64,000 bases of DNA. Origin: Caballeronia zhejiangensis. Its GTDB lineage: Bacteria > Pseudomonadota > Gammaproteobacteria > Burkholderiales > Burkholderiaceae. Location: assembly GCF_000698575.1 (NCBI RefSeq), contig NZ_JFHD01000001.1:1-64000 (forward strand), given 5' to 3'. The notes under the pieces are model-generated. The model was not told the origin of the DNA, searched no databases, and saw nothing but the letters and a program-made list of their open reading frames with translations. Made by a program: the position numbers and the translations under genes. Below, in pieces: positions 18,033 through 26,680 of the stretch (position 1 is the stretch's first letter; every line of letters begins with the position of its first letter).

Positions 18033-18410
18033 TCAGGGCGTGTCGGGTGTGTCGAACCAGTCGTCGGCGGCGCGAAGTTCGAGCGAGCATTCGTTCGCGT
18101 TCGCCTGACCCGAGCGCGACTGGTCGAACGCACTCCGCACGTGCGCGATCACGCGATCCTGCACGATGAGGCGCTGCGCGGTATCCATCGCGCCATATCG
18201 CTCGAACTGACGCGCCGCGATGCGCAACACGACGCTGCAACGCGCATCGAGCGTCGTGTCGCGGCCCGTCTCGATGGCCCACGATACGTTGATGACGATG
18301 TCGTAGCCTTCGTCCACCACGCCTACGAACGGCGTCTTCCGTGCATCGAACGCACGCGACAACGCCACCTGCAATTCCTCCACGCGCTGATCCTGATCGG
18401 TGTATTTCAT
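18033..18410 (-). CDS. Hypothetical protein, DUF3022-like
   Basis: A 125-residue cytoplasmic protein with patterned hydrophobics (EELQVALSRAFDARKTPFVGVVDEG, then TLDARCSVVLRIAARQFERYGAMDTAQR). The order of motifs resembles the Burkholderia-restricted DUF3022 family, recalled rather than searched. It is convergent with the Gly/Ser-rich exported gene, 4 bp apart. Function unknown. Confidence 0.65.
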   Translation of the reverse strand: MKYTDQDQRVEELQVALSRAFDARKTPFVGVVDEGYDIVINVSWAIETGRDTTLDARCSVVLRIAARQFERYGAMDTAQRLIVQDRVIAHVRSAFDQSRSGQANANECSLELRAADDWFDTPDTP

Positions 18411-18549
18411 TCCTCGCTCTCCCGAATGCCTGTTCGATAATCGCCCAGCAAGCCGCGCTCCTGTCTGTAACGCGAACGGGTCCGTTGCTTGCTGCGCCCG
18501 ATACTAAGGCGCGCGCCGCGTGCCGCATCACGATTCCGGGAGGCACATC

Positions 18550-18729
18550 ATGACGCCAGACAAGCCCGTGCCGCATGCCACCGCCGACGATATGGACGAA
18601 CCCGTAGGCGAAGACACGAAGCAGCGTCAACTCGACGAACGCGAAAAGCGCACGCACGACGCATCGGAAAACGAATTGCCGTCGACGCAGGAAAAGAATC
18701 CCGTTCCGCCGGATTCCAACGCAACGTAG
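18550..18729 (+). CDS. Small charged hypothetical protein
   Basis: A 59-residue, strongly acidic protein with many Asp, Glu, Lys and Pro residues and no hydrophobic core, so probably disordered. The start ATG has a GGGAGG site eight bases upstream, which is the main support for translation. The next small gene is 39 bp downstream on the same strand. No family recognised. Confidence 0.55.
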   Translation: MTPDKPVPHATADDMDEPVGEDTKQRQLDEREKRTHDASENELPSTQEKNPVPPDSNAT

Positions 18730-18750
18730 CCGATGCACCGCGCAGGTCAT

Positions 18751-19149
18751 TCAACGAGGGATCAAATCATGTCTACCGAGACTTACGTTCGCAACGGACA
18801 TCGCGTCGAGATCACGATCGATCACGATCCAACGGGTCAATGCACCTGGTCCTACACGATCGATGCGGACGGCTTCACCGAAATGCGCGATCGGCCGTTG
18901 GAAAGCGCGGACGCCGCGAGGGAAGCGGCCACGACGCACGCGAACGCCAAGGCCGACGCACTGCCCCCCGGCGACGAGGCCGGGGCCTAAGCGCTCCGGC
19001 GGTCTTTGATTCGGCGGATCGCCGATGGGATGCGGCGCGCCATCGGGCGGCACGGGATCGTCATCCGGTACGGAAGGATCGGGGTCGACGTCGGGCGGCG
19101 GGATTTGCATGCGTTGGTCGGCGTCTGCGGGAAAGCGCGGTGAGTTCAT
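18751..19149 (-). CDS. Possible Pro/Asp-rich small protein (end uncertain)
   Basis: From the ATG at 19149 (GGAG six bases upstream) the first 50 residues are Pro/Asp-rich (PPPDVDPDPSVPDDDPVPP) and resemble small Burkholderia proteins. The rest of the frame becomes Arg-rich and runs antisense to the small gene at 18769-18990, so the true product probably ends earlier, perhaps after a frameshift near 18995. Treat as a weak call. Confidence 0.3.
   Translation of the reverse strand: MNSPRFPADADQRMQIPPPDVDPDPSVPDDDPVPPDGAPHPIGDPPNQRPPERLGPGLVAGGQCVGLGVRVRRGRFPRGVRAFQRPIAHFGEAVRIDRVGPGALTRWIVIDRDLDAMSVANVSLGRHDLIPR
18769..18990 (+). CDS. Hypothetical small protein
   Basis: A 73-residue protein with alternating beta-like pattern (HRVEITIDHDPTGQCTWSYTIDADGF) followed by an acidic Ala-rich helix. 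It resembles a single small beta-sheet domain. Ribosome-binding site GAGGG eight bases before the ATG. A GC-rich hairpin (CCCCGGC / GCCGGGG, 18966-18985) overlaps its end. No known family. Confidence 0.6.
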   Translation: MSTETYVRNGHRVEITIDHDPTGQCTWSYTIDADGFTEMRDRPLESADAAREAATTHANAKADALPPGDEAGA

Positions 19150-19207
19150 CCTCATCTCCGGTTTGTCGGTCAGATGAACTTCCGCATTCCCCATGCCGCG
19201 GCCCTTG

Positions 19208-20479
19208 TCATGGCAACAACGTCGATGAATCCAGATCGGCGAGCTTGCCGAGTTCTTCGCGCCGCGTATCGCATGCATCGCGCACGCGCTGCCCAAAGCC
19301 GATCCAGATCGCGAACGCGACGACAGACAAACTTCCAAGCGTGATGAACGCCGCCGGATAGCCATAGTGATGCGCGATCCAGCCGCCGAGCATCGGGCTC
19401 AGGCACGCGCCCGCCGCCTGGACGCCAAGCACCGCGCCCTGCCCCAGATTCACCCGTCCGCTTCCGTGCAGCAGATGCACGACGAGCGCGGGCACCGCGA
19501 CGGTCTGCAAGCCCGCGCCGATGCCATCGAGCACCTGCACCGGCACGATGCCCCATGAAGGCGCGATCCACGCGGCCGTCATCGCGCGCAGCGGGAGCGT
19601 CGCGAGCGTGACGAGGATGATCCACCAGAAGCCCCATCGGCGAATCAGGCGGCTCGCATAGGCCGCCGCGACGAGCATCACGATCTGCGAGATCACGATA
19701 TTGGCGGCCGTCACATGGCTGGGATCGGCAGTATGCGCCGACGCGACCGCGAGACTGTAGAGCGGCAGCATCGCGGAATTGCCGAGGTTGAACGCCGCGA
19801 GCGCGGCCGCCAGCACGAGCAGCGAGCGGTTGCGCAGCAGAACCTGTATGGCATCGGCGCGCGTGTCGGAGGGATCGTCGTTGTCGTCCTTTGCAATGCC
19901 GCGCGCGAAATGCCGATGCACCGAGCGCGGCGGAATCCACAGCGCCGCGAAGATGCAGCCCGCACCGAACGCCGCGCTCAACCCGAAGATGTACGGCATG
20001 CCGAGCCACGCGCCGAGCCAGCCCGAAAGCGCCGCGGCCGCAATATTGCCCGCGTGATTCGCCACCTGATTGCGTCCGAACTGGCGATCGAAATTCTGCC
20101 GTCCGACGATGCCGAGCGTGAGGCCGGCGAGCGCGGGGCCCATCGTCGCGCCCGCGATCGCCGTGGCCACTTGCGACAGCGTGACGGGCCAGAAGCCTTG
20201 CCACATCCAGATGATGATCGCCGCGACGATGGACAGCGCGCTCGCGACCGCGACGATGGCGCGCCGGTGCGGCGTGGCATCGACGAGCGCGCCGGCGGGC
20301 GTCGTCACGAGCATGCCGACGATGCCGCCGATGGTCAGCACCGTGCCGATGCGGTCCGGCGTCCAGCCGTGCGCTTGCAGATAGATACCGAGAAACGGGC
20401 CGACGCCCGCCTGGACGTCCGCCGCGAAGAAGCTCACGGCGATGAGCGGACGGGTTGGCTTCACATTGTGTATTGGCAT
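19208..20479 (-). CDS. Major facilitator superfamily transporter
   Basis: A 423-residue inner-membrane protein with about twelve hydrophobic segments in two halves. The loop between helices 2 and 3 (GMLVTTPAGALVDATPHRR) is the MFS motif A position. It falls in the drug/sugar-efflux-like group by appearance, but the substrate cannot be inferred. The ATG at 20479 opens MPIHNVKPTRP. It is monocistronic and divergent from the methyltransferase/esterase fusion. Confidence 0.85.
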   Translation of the reverse strand: MPIHNVKPTRPLIAVSFFAADVQAGVGPFLGIYLQAHGWTPDRIGTVLTIGGIVGMLVTTPAGALVDATPHRRAIVAVASALSIVAAIIIWMWQGFWPVTLSQVATAIAGATMGPALAGLTLGIVGRQNFDRQFGRNQVANHAGNIAAAALSGWLGAWLGMPYIFGLSAAFGAGCIFAALWIPPRSVHRHFARGIAKDDNDDPSDTRADAIQVLLRNRSLLVLAAALAAFNLGNSAMLPLYSLAVASAHTADPSHVTAANIVISQIVMLVAAAYASRLIRRWGFWWIILVTLATLPLRAMTAAWIAPSWGIVPVQVLDGIGAGLQTVAVPALVVHLLHGSGRVNLGQGAVLGVQAAGACLSPMLGGWIAHHYGYPAAFITLGSLSVVAFAIWIGFGQRVRDACDTRREELGKLADLDSSTLLP

Positions 20480-20826
20480 GTTTTGGATTCAGAGCACGAC
20501 CTGCACGCTAGGTTCGACGACACCTTCGCTTCGAAGTCCGTAGTATTCCGCGCTCGATGCCGAATGGATCTTAGCGCGCAGCATGAGGCCCGTTAACGCT
20601 TGCTTCGGCGCTGGCGTCGATCGACGATCGCTGCCGTCATCGCGCGCGGGGCGCAAGGCGCGATGCTCGCGTGCATCGTTCGATGTGAGTGTCATCCGAG
20701 GTATGCGTCTCCTTTATGCCGTGCCGAACGCACAGCAAATCGCATTCCGCGTGCTCGCGAGCAGTGGCGAACTGGGACTGTCGCTTGCTGCCTCTTCAAC
20801 GTTCTGACCTTTTTCGGGAAATGTTC
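20480..20826. other. Intergenic region with divergent promoters
   Basis: This 347-bp gap separates two divergent genes. No small gene, RNA or strong repeat was found in it. Both promoters should lie here. Confidence 0.5.
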
Positions 20827-22821
20827 ATGAACACCTTTGAAGAAGCGCGGGAACGCATGGTCGAACGTCAGTTGAAGGGGCGCGGCATCAGGAACGCGCG
20901 CGTGCTCGAATGCATGAGCGCCATCGCCCGCGATGCCTTCGTTCCCCCAGCCCTTGCCGAATTCGCCTACGAGGACAGCCCGTTGCCGATCGCCGCGGGT
21001 CAGACCATCTCGCAACCGTACATCGTCGCGCTGATGCTCGAAGCCGCCGACCTGCAACCTGGCGATCATGTCCTCGACATCGGCACCGGCTCGGGTTATG
21101 CGGCGGCGATCGCGGCGTGTATCGCGGCGCGCGTCGATACGATCGAGCGACATCGCGAACTCGCCGACGATGCCGCCGCCTTGCTCAAGGCGCTCGGGCT
21201 CACGAACGTCAGCGTGCATCATGCGGACGGCACGCTCGGCATGCCGCAGCACGCGCCCTTCGACGCGATCATCGCGGCGGCGGGCGGTCCATCCGTGCCC
21301 GACGCATGGCGCGCGCAACTCAAGATAGGCGGACGGCTCGTGATGCCCGTCGGCGACGCGCGCGAATCCCAGCGTCTGATGAAATACACGCGCACGGACG
21401 ACGATGTGTGGCGCGACGAAGACCTCGGCGGCGTGATGTTCGTGCCGTTGATCGGCGCGCAAGGCTGGAGCGACGAACCCGACATTCGCACGGACAAACC
21501 CACGCTCGAGGAGCCCGTTGCGCGCACGTTGCCCGATCTGATCCGCGCATCGGCGGTGCGTCTGCCCGCGCTCGGTGCGCCCGACTTCGCACATGCGTTC
21601 GATCGTTTCGCGGACAAGCGCGTCGTGTTGCTCGGCGAAGCGAGTCACGGCACCGCCGAGTTCTATGTAGCGCGCGCCGCCATCACGCGGCGTCTCATCG
21701 AACGGCACGGCTTCAGTTTCGTCGCGGTGGAAGCGGACTGGCCCGATGCCGCGATCATCGACGAGCACGTTCGCGGCCGTCCGCGCGCGCGACCCGAAGC
21801 ACGACCGTTCACGCGTTTCCCTACGTGGATGTGGCGCAATACCGAGTTCGCCGCGTTCGTCGCGTGGCTGCGGCAGCACAACGCCGCGTTGCCCGACGAG
21901 CGCCGCGCCGCGTTCTATGGACTCGACCTGTATAGCCTTTCCGAATCCATCGCCGCCGTGCTCGCGTATCTCGACGCACAGGACCCGGGCGCGGCGCGCA
22001 TTGCCCGCGTGCGCTATGGATGCCTCACGCCCTGGCAGAAAAACCCCGCTGTCTATGGACGCGCCGCGTGGCAGGCGGGCTTCGGCACATGCGAGGAAGC
22101 CGTCGTCGCGCAATTGCGCGATCTGCTGGACAGACGGCTCGCCACGTCCGCGAGCGATCACGGACTGCTCGACGCGACGCATAACGCGCGGCTCGTCGCA
22201 TCGGCGGAGCAGTACTATCGTGCGATGTACGGGGCATCGGCGGAAAGCTGGAATCTGCGCGACACGCACATGTTCGACACGCTCGACAGCCTGCTCGATG
22301 CATGGGGACCGGACGCGCGCGCGGTCGTATGGGCGCACAACTCGCATCTCGGTGATGCATCCGCGACCGAGATGGGCCGCATGCGCGACGAGTTGAACGT
22401 CGGTCAGCTATGCCGCGAGCGCTTCGGCGACGACGCCGCGCTCATCGGCTTCGGCACGCACGCGGGCACGGTCGCGGCGGCATCGGACTGGGAGGAGCCG
22501 ATGCAGATCATGCAGGTGCGGCCATCGCGCGCCGATAGTTACGAGCATCAGTTTCATCTTGCGGGCGCGAGTCCGTGCCTCGTCGATCTTCGTGCCGGCG
22601 TGAACGATGCACTGCGCGACGCATTGGGCGAGGAGCGGCTCGAACGCTTCATCGGCGTGGTCTATCGGCCCGATACCGAGTTGTACAGCCATTACGCGCA
22701 AGCCGAGCTGTCGGCGCAATTCGATGCGTTCGTGTGGTTCGATACGACGCGCGCGGTCAGCGCGATCGAGCCTTCACAAGTCACGCACGAGACGCCAGAA
22801 ACCTTTCCGTTCGGCGTCTGA
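20827..22821 (+). CDS. Protein-L-isoaspartate O-methyltransferase fused to erythromycin-esterase-like domain
   Basis: A 664-residue two-domain protein. Residues 1-215 are a PCMT-type repair methyltransferase (AGQTISQPYIVALM and SAM motif VLDIGTGSGY at 82-91) that would methylate damaged isoaspartyl residues. Residues 230-655 are an EreA/EreB-like hydrolase with GEASHGT (Glu271, His274) and WAHNSHLGD. Esterases of this family include macrolide-inactivating enzymes, but most members have unknown substrates, so resistance should not be assumed. The start ATG at 20827 has CGGGAA upstream. The fusion is seen in some other proteobacteria. Confidence 0.9.
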   Translation: MNTFEEARERMVERQLKGRGIRNARVLECMSAIARDAFVPPALAEFAYEDSPLPIAAGQTISQPYIVALMLEAADLQPGDHVLDIGTGSGYAAAIAACIAARVDTIERHRELADDAAALLKALGLTNVSVHHADGTLGMPQHAPFDAIIAAAGGPSVPDAWRAQLKIGGRLVMPVGDARESQRLMKYTRTDDDVWRDEDLGGVMFVPLIGAQGWSDEPDIRTDKPTLEEPVARTLPDLIRASAVRLPALGAPDFAHAFDRFADKRVVLLGEASHGTAEFYVARAAITRRLIERHGFSFVAVEADWPDAAIIDEHVRGRPRARPEARPFTRFPTWMWRNTEFAAFVAWLRQHNAALPDERRAAFYGLDLYSLSESIAAVLAYLDAQDPGAARIARVRYGCLTPWQKNPAVYGRAAWQAGFGTCEEAVVAQLRDLLDRRLATSASDHGLLDATHNARLVASAEQYYRAMYGASAESWNLRDTHMFDTLDSLLDAWGPDARAVVWAHNSHLGDASATEMGRMRDELNVGQLCRERFGDDAALIGFGTHAGTVAAASDWEEPMQIMQVRPSRADSYEHQFHLAGASPCLVDLRAGVNDALRDALGEERLERFIGVVYRPDTELYSHYAQAELSAQFDAFVWFDTTRAVSAIEPSQVTHETPETFPFGV

Positions 22822-22953
22822 CGCGCGTTTGCGCGTAATGGAGCGCGTAATGGAACGTAAGCGTTGCTTACACATGCTCACGTCATTTTCGTTGCCCATT
22901 GCGTACAGTCCGGGCATCCAGAACATCCCTTTGCCACTTCGAGAGGAACGAAC

Positions 22954-23376
22954 ATGAAGAAGAGTCGAATCGTCGCCGCACTGGTTTGCGCGAGCATCGG
23001 ACTGACGACGGGCGCCGTTTTCGCACAGCCCGCACCCGGCGGTCCGGACGGCTATCACGATGCGCATCGCGCACCGGGCGGTCCGGGCGGTCCCACTGCC
23101 AAGGGCGGTCCCGGCGCGCCGGGTCATGGTCCGGAGATGAATGGCCGCGACGCGCCCCGCCCGCCGCAGCATGCCAACGATGAGCCGCGTCGCGACTGGC
23201 GCAAGGGCGAGCGTCTTGATAACGATTACCGAAGCCGTCAGTACGTCGTCGACGACTGGCGCGGACAAGGCCTGCGTCAGCCGCCGCGCGGTTATCAGTG
23301 GGTCGGCGTCGGTGCGGACTATCTGCTGGTTGCGGTCGCGTCGGGCGTCATCGCGCAGGTCGTGTTGTCGCATTGA
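22954..23376 (+). CDS. RcnB-family exported protein
   Basis: A 140-residue periplasmic protein with signal peptide (residues 1-24, AFA-QPAP). A Gly/Pro/His-rich middle is followed by the RcnB-type C-terminus (DWRGQGLRQPPRGYQWVGVGADYLLVAVASGVI). The family is tied to Ni/Co homeostasis in E. coli, but in Burkholderia the role is unproven. The His/Asp-rich middle could bind metal. The SD GAGAGG precedes the ATG. Confidence 0.82.
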   Translation: MKKSRIVAALVCASIGLTTGAVFAQPAPGGPDGYHDAHRAPGGPGGPTAKGGPGAPGHGPEMNGRDAPRPPQHANDEPRRDWRKGERLDNDYRSRQYVVDDWRGQGLRQPPRGYQWVGVGADYLLVAVASGVIAQVVLSH

Positions 23377-23402
23377 TCTGCGTTGAATGCGCATAAAGAA
23401 AA

Positions 23403-23422
23403 GCCCGCCTGTCGAGGCGGGC
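23403..23422 (-). terminator. Factor-independent terminator between convergent genes
   Basis: Perfect 8-bp stem GCCCGCCT / AGGCGGGC with GTCG loop. On the minus strand the stem is followed by TTTTCTTT, so it ends transcription of the zinc-ribbon gene. The rcnB-like gene reads toward it from the other side, and the hairpin may serve both. Confidence 0.8.
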
Positions 23423-23492
23423 AAGATGCGCTTAAACGAGAGGGGGTCGAAGCGCACATCCAACGCGGTACGTTACGAATCGATTCGTGCGA

Positions 23493-23696
23493 CTACAGCT
23501 TCCTGCGAATCGTGCCGGGCGAATCGGCGCTTTCCGTGGTCCTTGCCGGCGGGTCCGGCACAGCGACCGTCTGATCGAAAACGAAGCCCATTGCGATGTG
23601 CTCGGTGTTCGTGGATCCGCATGCGGGGCACGTATCGTCTTCGAGAGCATCGTCTGAATATATGAGCTTGTTGCATGCTGCACAGCGTATAAGCAT
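23493..23696 (-). CDS. Small zinc-ribbon protein
   Basis: A 67-residue protein with two CxxC pairs (RCAACNK near residue 5 and CPACGS about residue 24), a classic zinc ribbon. The C-terminal half is Pro/Thr-rich. The start ATG at 23696 has CGGGAG five bases upstream, better than an in-frame ATG at 23732. Function unknown; zinc ribbons of this size are often regulators or subunits. Confidence 0.7.
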   Translation of the reverse strand: MLIRCAACNKLIYSDDALEDDTCPACGSTNTEHIAMGFVFDQTVAVPDPPARTTESADSPGTIRRKL

Positions 23697-23767
23697 CTGG
23701 ACTCCCGAAGTTCCAAGAAGATCGTCTCTCATTTATATGTCAAAACGAACGCACAGCCAATTGTTCT

Positions 23768-23814
23768 TTATGGGTGCCTTATGGGTCGCCTGTTGGGTCC
23801 CCTCTTGGGTCGCC
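23768..23814. repeat. Four imperfect 12-bp tandem repeats
   Basis: Units read TTATGGGTGCC, TTATGGGTCGCC, TGTTGGGTCCCC and TCTTGGGTCGCC, sharing a core TGGGT. They lie between the start of the zinc-ribbon gene and the end of the mgtC-like gene, outside any convincing reading frame. Confidence 0.65.
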
Positions 23815-23856
23815 TCGAGCACGCTTTAACCACCACGTTAATTCGCTGTACACCGT

Positions 23857-24561
23857 TCAGCGGATGATGCTCCACTCGGACTCGATCGCGCCCGCAGCCA
23901 TCGCGCACTCGCTGAACGGCGGCACCGGCTGCGCATCGGGCGCGCCGTGCCAGCGTACTTCGAAGCGCTCTTCCATCCGTTCCGGTCCCTTCGCCGCGCC
24001 CGCAATCGAGGCGAGCCTGCAACCCGCGGCCTGCATCGATTCAGCCAGCGTGTCCCGCGAAAAGACGCCTCTTTCATAAGTTATCCGGAGCTCCGCATGA
24101 TTCTCGCGCGGTATGCGTCTTTCGACCTCCTTCAGAAACCAGAGCACGACGATCCCGAGCCCGAGTCCCGCCGCGCCGAGTCCAAGCTGACCGCCGCCGA
24201 AGCACAGTCCGACCACCGTCACGAACCATAACGTCGCCGCTGTCGTCACGCCTTTGACGAGGCCATCCTTGCGAAGAATCGCACCCGCGCCGATGAAGCC
24301 CACGCCCGACAGTATCCCGAGCGGCAGGCGCATCAGATCGATCTGCACGAACGAACCGGGCGTCTTGCCCGCCTGAGCAAGCAACGCGTTGACTTGCAGC
24401 ATCGCGAGACACGCCGCGAGGCATACGAGCAGCGTGGTTCTCAATCCGGCGACCTTGCCCGATTCGCCGCGATTCAATCCGATGAGAATGCCGGCAAGCA
24501 CCGCCAGCGATATTCGAATGCAGACATCCGGCCATTCGAGGGTGAGAGGCATGAGCGCCAT
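23857..24561 (-). CDS. MgtC/SapB family membrane protein
   Basis: A 234-residue protein. The N-terminal 140 residues hold about four to five membrane helices with the MgtC motifs AGILIGLNRG, GLRTTLLVCLAA and GVGFIGAGAILR. The rest is a soluble C-terminal domain of ACT-like size. MgtC proteins affect growth at low magnesium and virulence in pathogens, acting on ATP synthase in Salmonella; the role here is inferred only. The ATG at 24561 (MALMPLTLEW) with AGGA upstream is preferred to 24612. Confidence 0.85.
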   Translation of the reverse strand: MALMPLTLEWPDVCIRISLAVLAGILIGLNRGESGKVAGLRTTLLVCLAACLAMLQVNALLAQAGKTPGSFVQIDLMRLPLGILSGVGFIGAGAILRKDGLVKGVTTAATLWFVTVVGLCFGGGQLGLGAAGLGLGIVVLWFLKEVERRIPRENHAELRITYERGVFSRDTLAESMQAAGCRLASIAGAAKGPERMEERFEVRWHGAPDAQPVPPFSECAMAAGAIESEWSIIR

Positions 24562-24739
24562 CGTATGTGTCCTGAAGCAATCGTCCGCGTAAAGCGCTCT
24601 AGCAATCATCACGCCCGCATGGATTCATCGCACCTTGCAGCGATTGAAAGACAGCGGCATGGCCATTGCGCGCAAGCCAAACAAGGCGTGCATGCAATGC
24701 GGCGCATTCTTTCGATCGTGTTTTCCGGAGACTTCAATC

Positions 24740-26536
24740 ATGGCTATTACCGTCGGCGATTTTCTGGTCGATCGCCTGCATGCATGGGGCGTGCGCCGCA
24801 TTTACGGTTATCCCGGCGACGGCATCAACGGCGTATTCGGCGCGCTCAGTCGCGCGAAGGGCAAGATCGAATTCATTCAGGCGCGTCATGAAGAGATGGC
24901 TGCGTTCATGGCATCGGCACATGCGAAGTTCACCGGCGAGTTGGGCGTATGCATCGCGACATCCGGTCCGGGCGCGGCGCATCTCCTCACCGGTCTCTAC
25001 GATGCGCGCCTCGATCACATGCCCGTTCTCGCCATTGCGGGGCAGCAGGCACGCGCCGCATTGGGCGGACACTATCAGCAGGAAGTCGATCTGCCCGCGA
25101 TGTTCAAGGACGTCGCCGGCGCCTTCGTTCAACAGGCGAGCGTGCCCTCGCAGATTCGTCATCTCGTCGATCGCGCGGTGCGTATCGCGCTATCGGAGCG
25201 CAAGGTGACGGCGCTCGTGCTGCCCAACGATCTGCAGGATCTGGAATACGAGCCGCCGGGCCGCAAGCACGGCACACTGCATTCGGGCGTGGGCTATCGC
25301 GCACCGAAGACGGTGCCTTATGCCGACGATCTGCAACGCGCCGCCGATGTGCTCAACGCCGGCAAGAAGGTCGCGATTCTCGTCGGCGCGGGCGCGCTGG
25401 AAGCCACGGACGAAGTCATCGCTGTCGCGGACAAACTCGGCGCGGGCGTCGCGAAGGCGCTGCTTGGCAAGGCCGCATTGCCGGACGATCTGCCCTTCGT
25501 CACCGGATCGATCGGCCTGCTCGGCACCGAGCCGAGCTACAAGCTGATGACCGAATGCGACACGCTCTTCATGATCGGCTCGGGCTTTCCCTACGCCGAG
25601 TTCCTGCCGAAGGAAGGCGAGGCGCGCGGCGTGCAGATCGACCTCAAGGCCGACATGCTTTCGATCCGCTATCCGATGGAAGTGAATCTCGTCGGCGACA
25701 GTGCCGAGACCTTGCGCGCGTTGCTGCCGCTTCTGGAACAGAAGACGGATGGCGCGTGGCGTAAGGACATCGAAGGCTGGATGGACGACTGGTGGAAGAA
25801 ACTCGAAAAGCGCGCGATAGAGCCTGCGAAAGCCGGCGTGAATCCGCAGCGCACGATCTGGGAGCTGTCGCCGCGCGTGCCCGCGAACGCCATCGTCACG
25901 AGCGATTCCGGTTCGGTCGCGAACTGGTACGCGCGCGATCTCAAGGTCAAGCGCGGCATGAAGTGCTCGCTCTCGGGCGGCCTCGCCTCGATGGGCGCGG
26001 CCGTGCCCTACGCGATCGCGGCGAAATTCGCGTATCCGGAGCGTCCGGTGATCGCGCTCGTCGGCGATGGCGCGATGCAGATGAACAACATGGCCGAGCT
26101 CATCACGGTCGCGAAGTACTGGAAGCAATGGTCGGATCCGCGCTGGATCTGCATGGTGCTCAACAACGAAGACTTGAATCAGGTGACGTGGGAACAGCGC
26201 GTGATGGAAGGCGATCCGAAGTTCGAGGCATCGCAGGACATTCCTTCGGTGCCTTATCACAAGTTCGCGGAATTGATCGGGCTGAAGGGCTTTTATGTCG
26301 ACGATGCCGAGCGCATGGCCGCCGTGTGGGACGAAGCGCTCGCGGCGGATCGTCCCGTCGTGATCGAAGTGAAGGCCGATCCGAACGTGCCGCCGCTGCC
26401 GCCGCACATCACGATCGCGCAGGCGAAGGCTTTCGCGACCACGCTCATGAAGGGCGATCCGAACCAGAGCCATGTGATCGTCGATACGGCGAAGCAAGTG
26501 CTGGGCGCAGTGCTGCCGGGCCACAAGGACAAGTGA
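24740..26536 (+). CDS. Thiamine-pyrophosphate-dependent oxidase/dehydrogenase, PoxB-like
   Basis: A 598-residue ThDP enzyme with the three-domain layout of pyruvate:quinone oxidoreductase and acetolactate synthase. The catalytic Glu51 (ARHEEMA) and the ThDP/Mg motif GDGAMQMNN (about 442-450) are visible. A PoxB-like enzyme would convert pyruvate to acetate and CO2 with quinone or O2 as acceptor, but oxalyl or other substrates are possible. GGAG lies 10 bases before the ATG. It is followed directly by the GMC remnant and an SDR on the same strand. Confidence 0.85.
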   Translation: MAITVGDFLVDRLHAWGVRRIYGYPGDGINGVFGALSRAKGKIEFIQARHEEMAAFMASAHAKFTGELGVCIATSGPGAAHLLTGLYDARLDHMPVLAIAGQQARAALGGHYQQEVDLPAMFKDVAGAFVQQASVPSQIRHLVDRAVRIALSERKVTALVLPNDLQDLEYEPPGRKHGTLHSGVGYRAPKTVPYADDLQRAADVLNAGKKVAILVGAGALEATDEVIAVADKLGAGVAKALLGKAALPDDLPFVTGSIGLLGTEPSYKLMTECDTLFMIGSGFPYAEFLPKEGEARGVQIDLKADMLSIRYPMEVNLVGDSAETLRALLPLLEQKTDGAWRKDIEGWMDDWWKKLEKRAIEPAKAGVNPQRTIWELSPRVPANAIVTSDSGSVANWYARDLKVKRGMKCSLSGGLASMGAAVPYAIAAKFAYPERPVIALVGDGAMQMNNMAELITVAKYWKQWSDPRWICMVLNNEDLNQVTWEQRVMEGDPKFEASQDIPSVPYHKFAELIGLKGFYVDDAERMAAVWDEALAADRPVVIEVKADPNVPPLPPHITIAQAKAFATTLMKGDPNQSHVIVDTAKQVLGAVLPGHKDK

Positions 26537-26542
26537 TCGTCC

Positions 26543-26680
26543 ATGCATCTGAGGATTCACGACGGCTCGGCATATCCGACCGTCGGCGGCGTGAATCCTT
26601 CTTTCACCATTCAGGCGATCGCGCGTTGCACGGCGGACAAAATCGAAGCGCTCGCCGCACGCGGGGAGTTATCGCGATGA
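26543..26680 (+). pseudogene. C-terminal remnant of a GMC-family oxidoreductase
   Basis: An ATG six bp after the poxB-like stop opens a 45-codon frame. It reads LRIHDGSAYPTVGGVNPSFTIQAIA, the C-terminal signature of GMC flavoprotein oxidases (DGS-x-P-x-x-G-x-NP-x-x-TI). Its TGA overlaps the ATG of the following SDR by four bases (ATGA). An intact GMC gene translationally coupled to the SDR was probably deleted, leaving its last 45 codons. A small functional peptide cannot be excluded. Confidence 0.75.

Noticed and set aside
20827..22821. Calling the fusion a macrolide-resistance gene
   Set aside because: The esterase family is broad and most members do not act on macrolides; sequence alone does not support a resistance claim.
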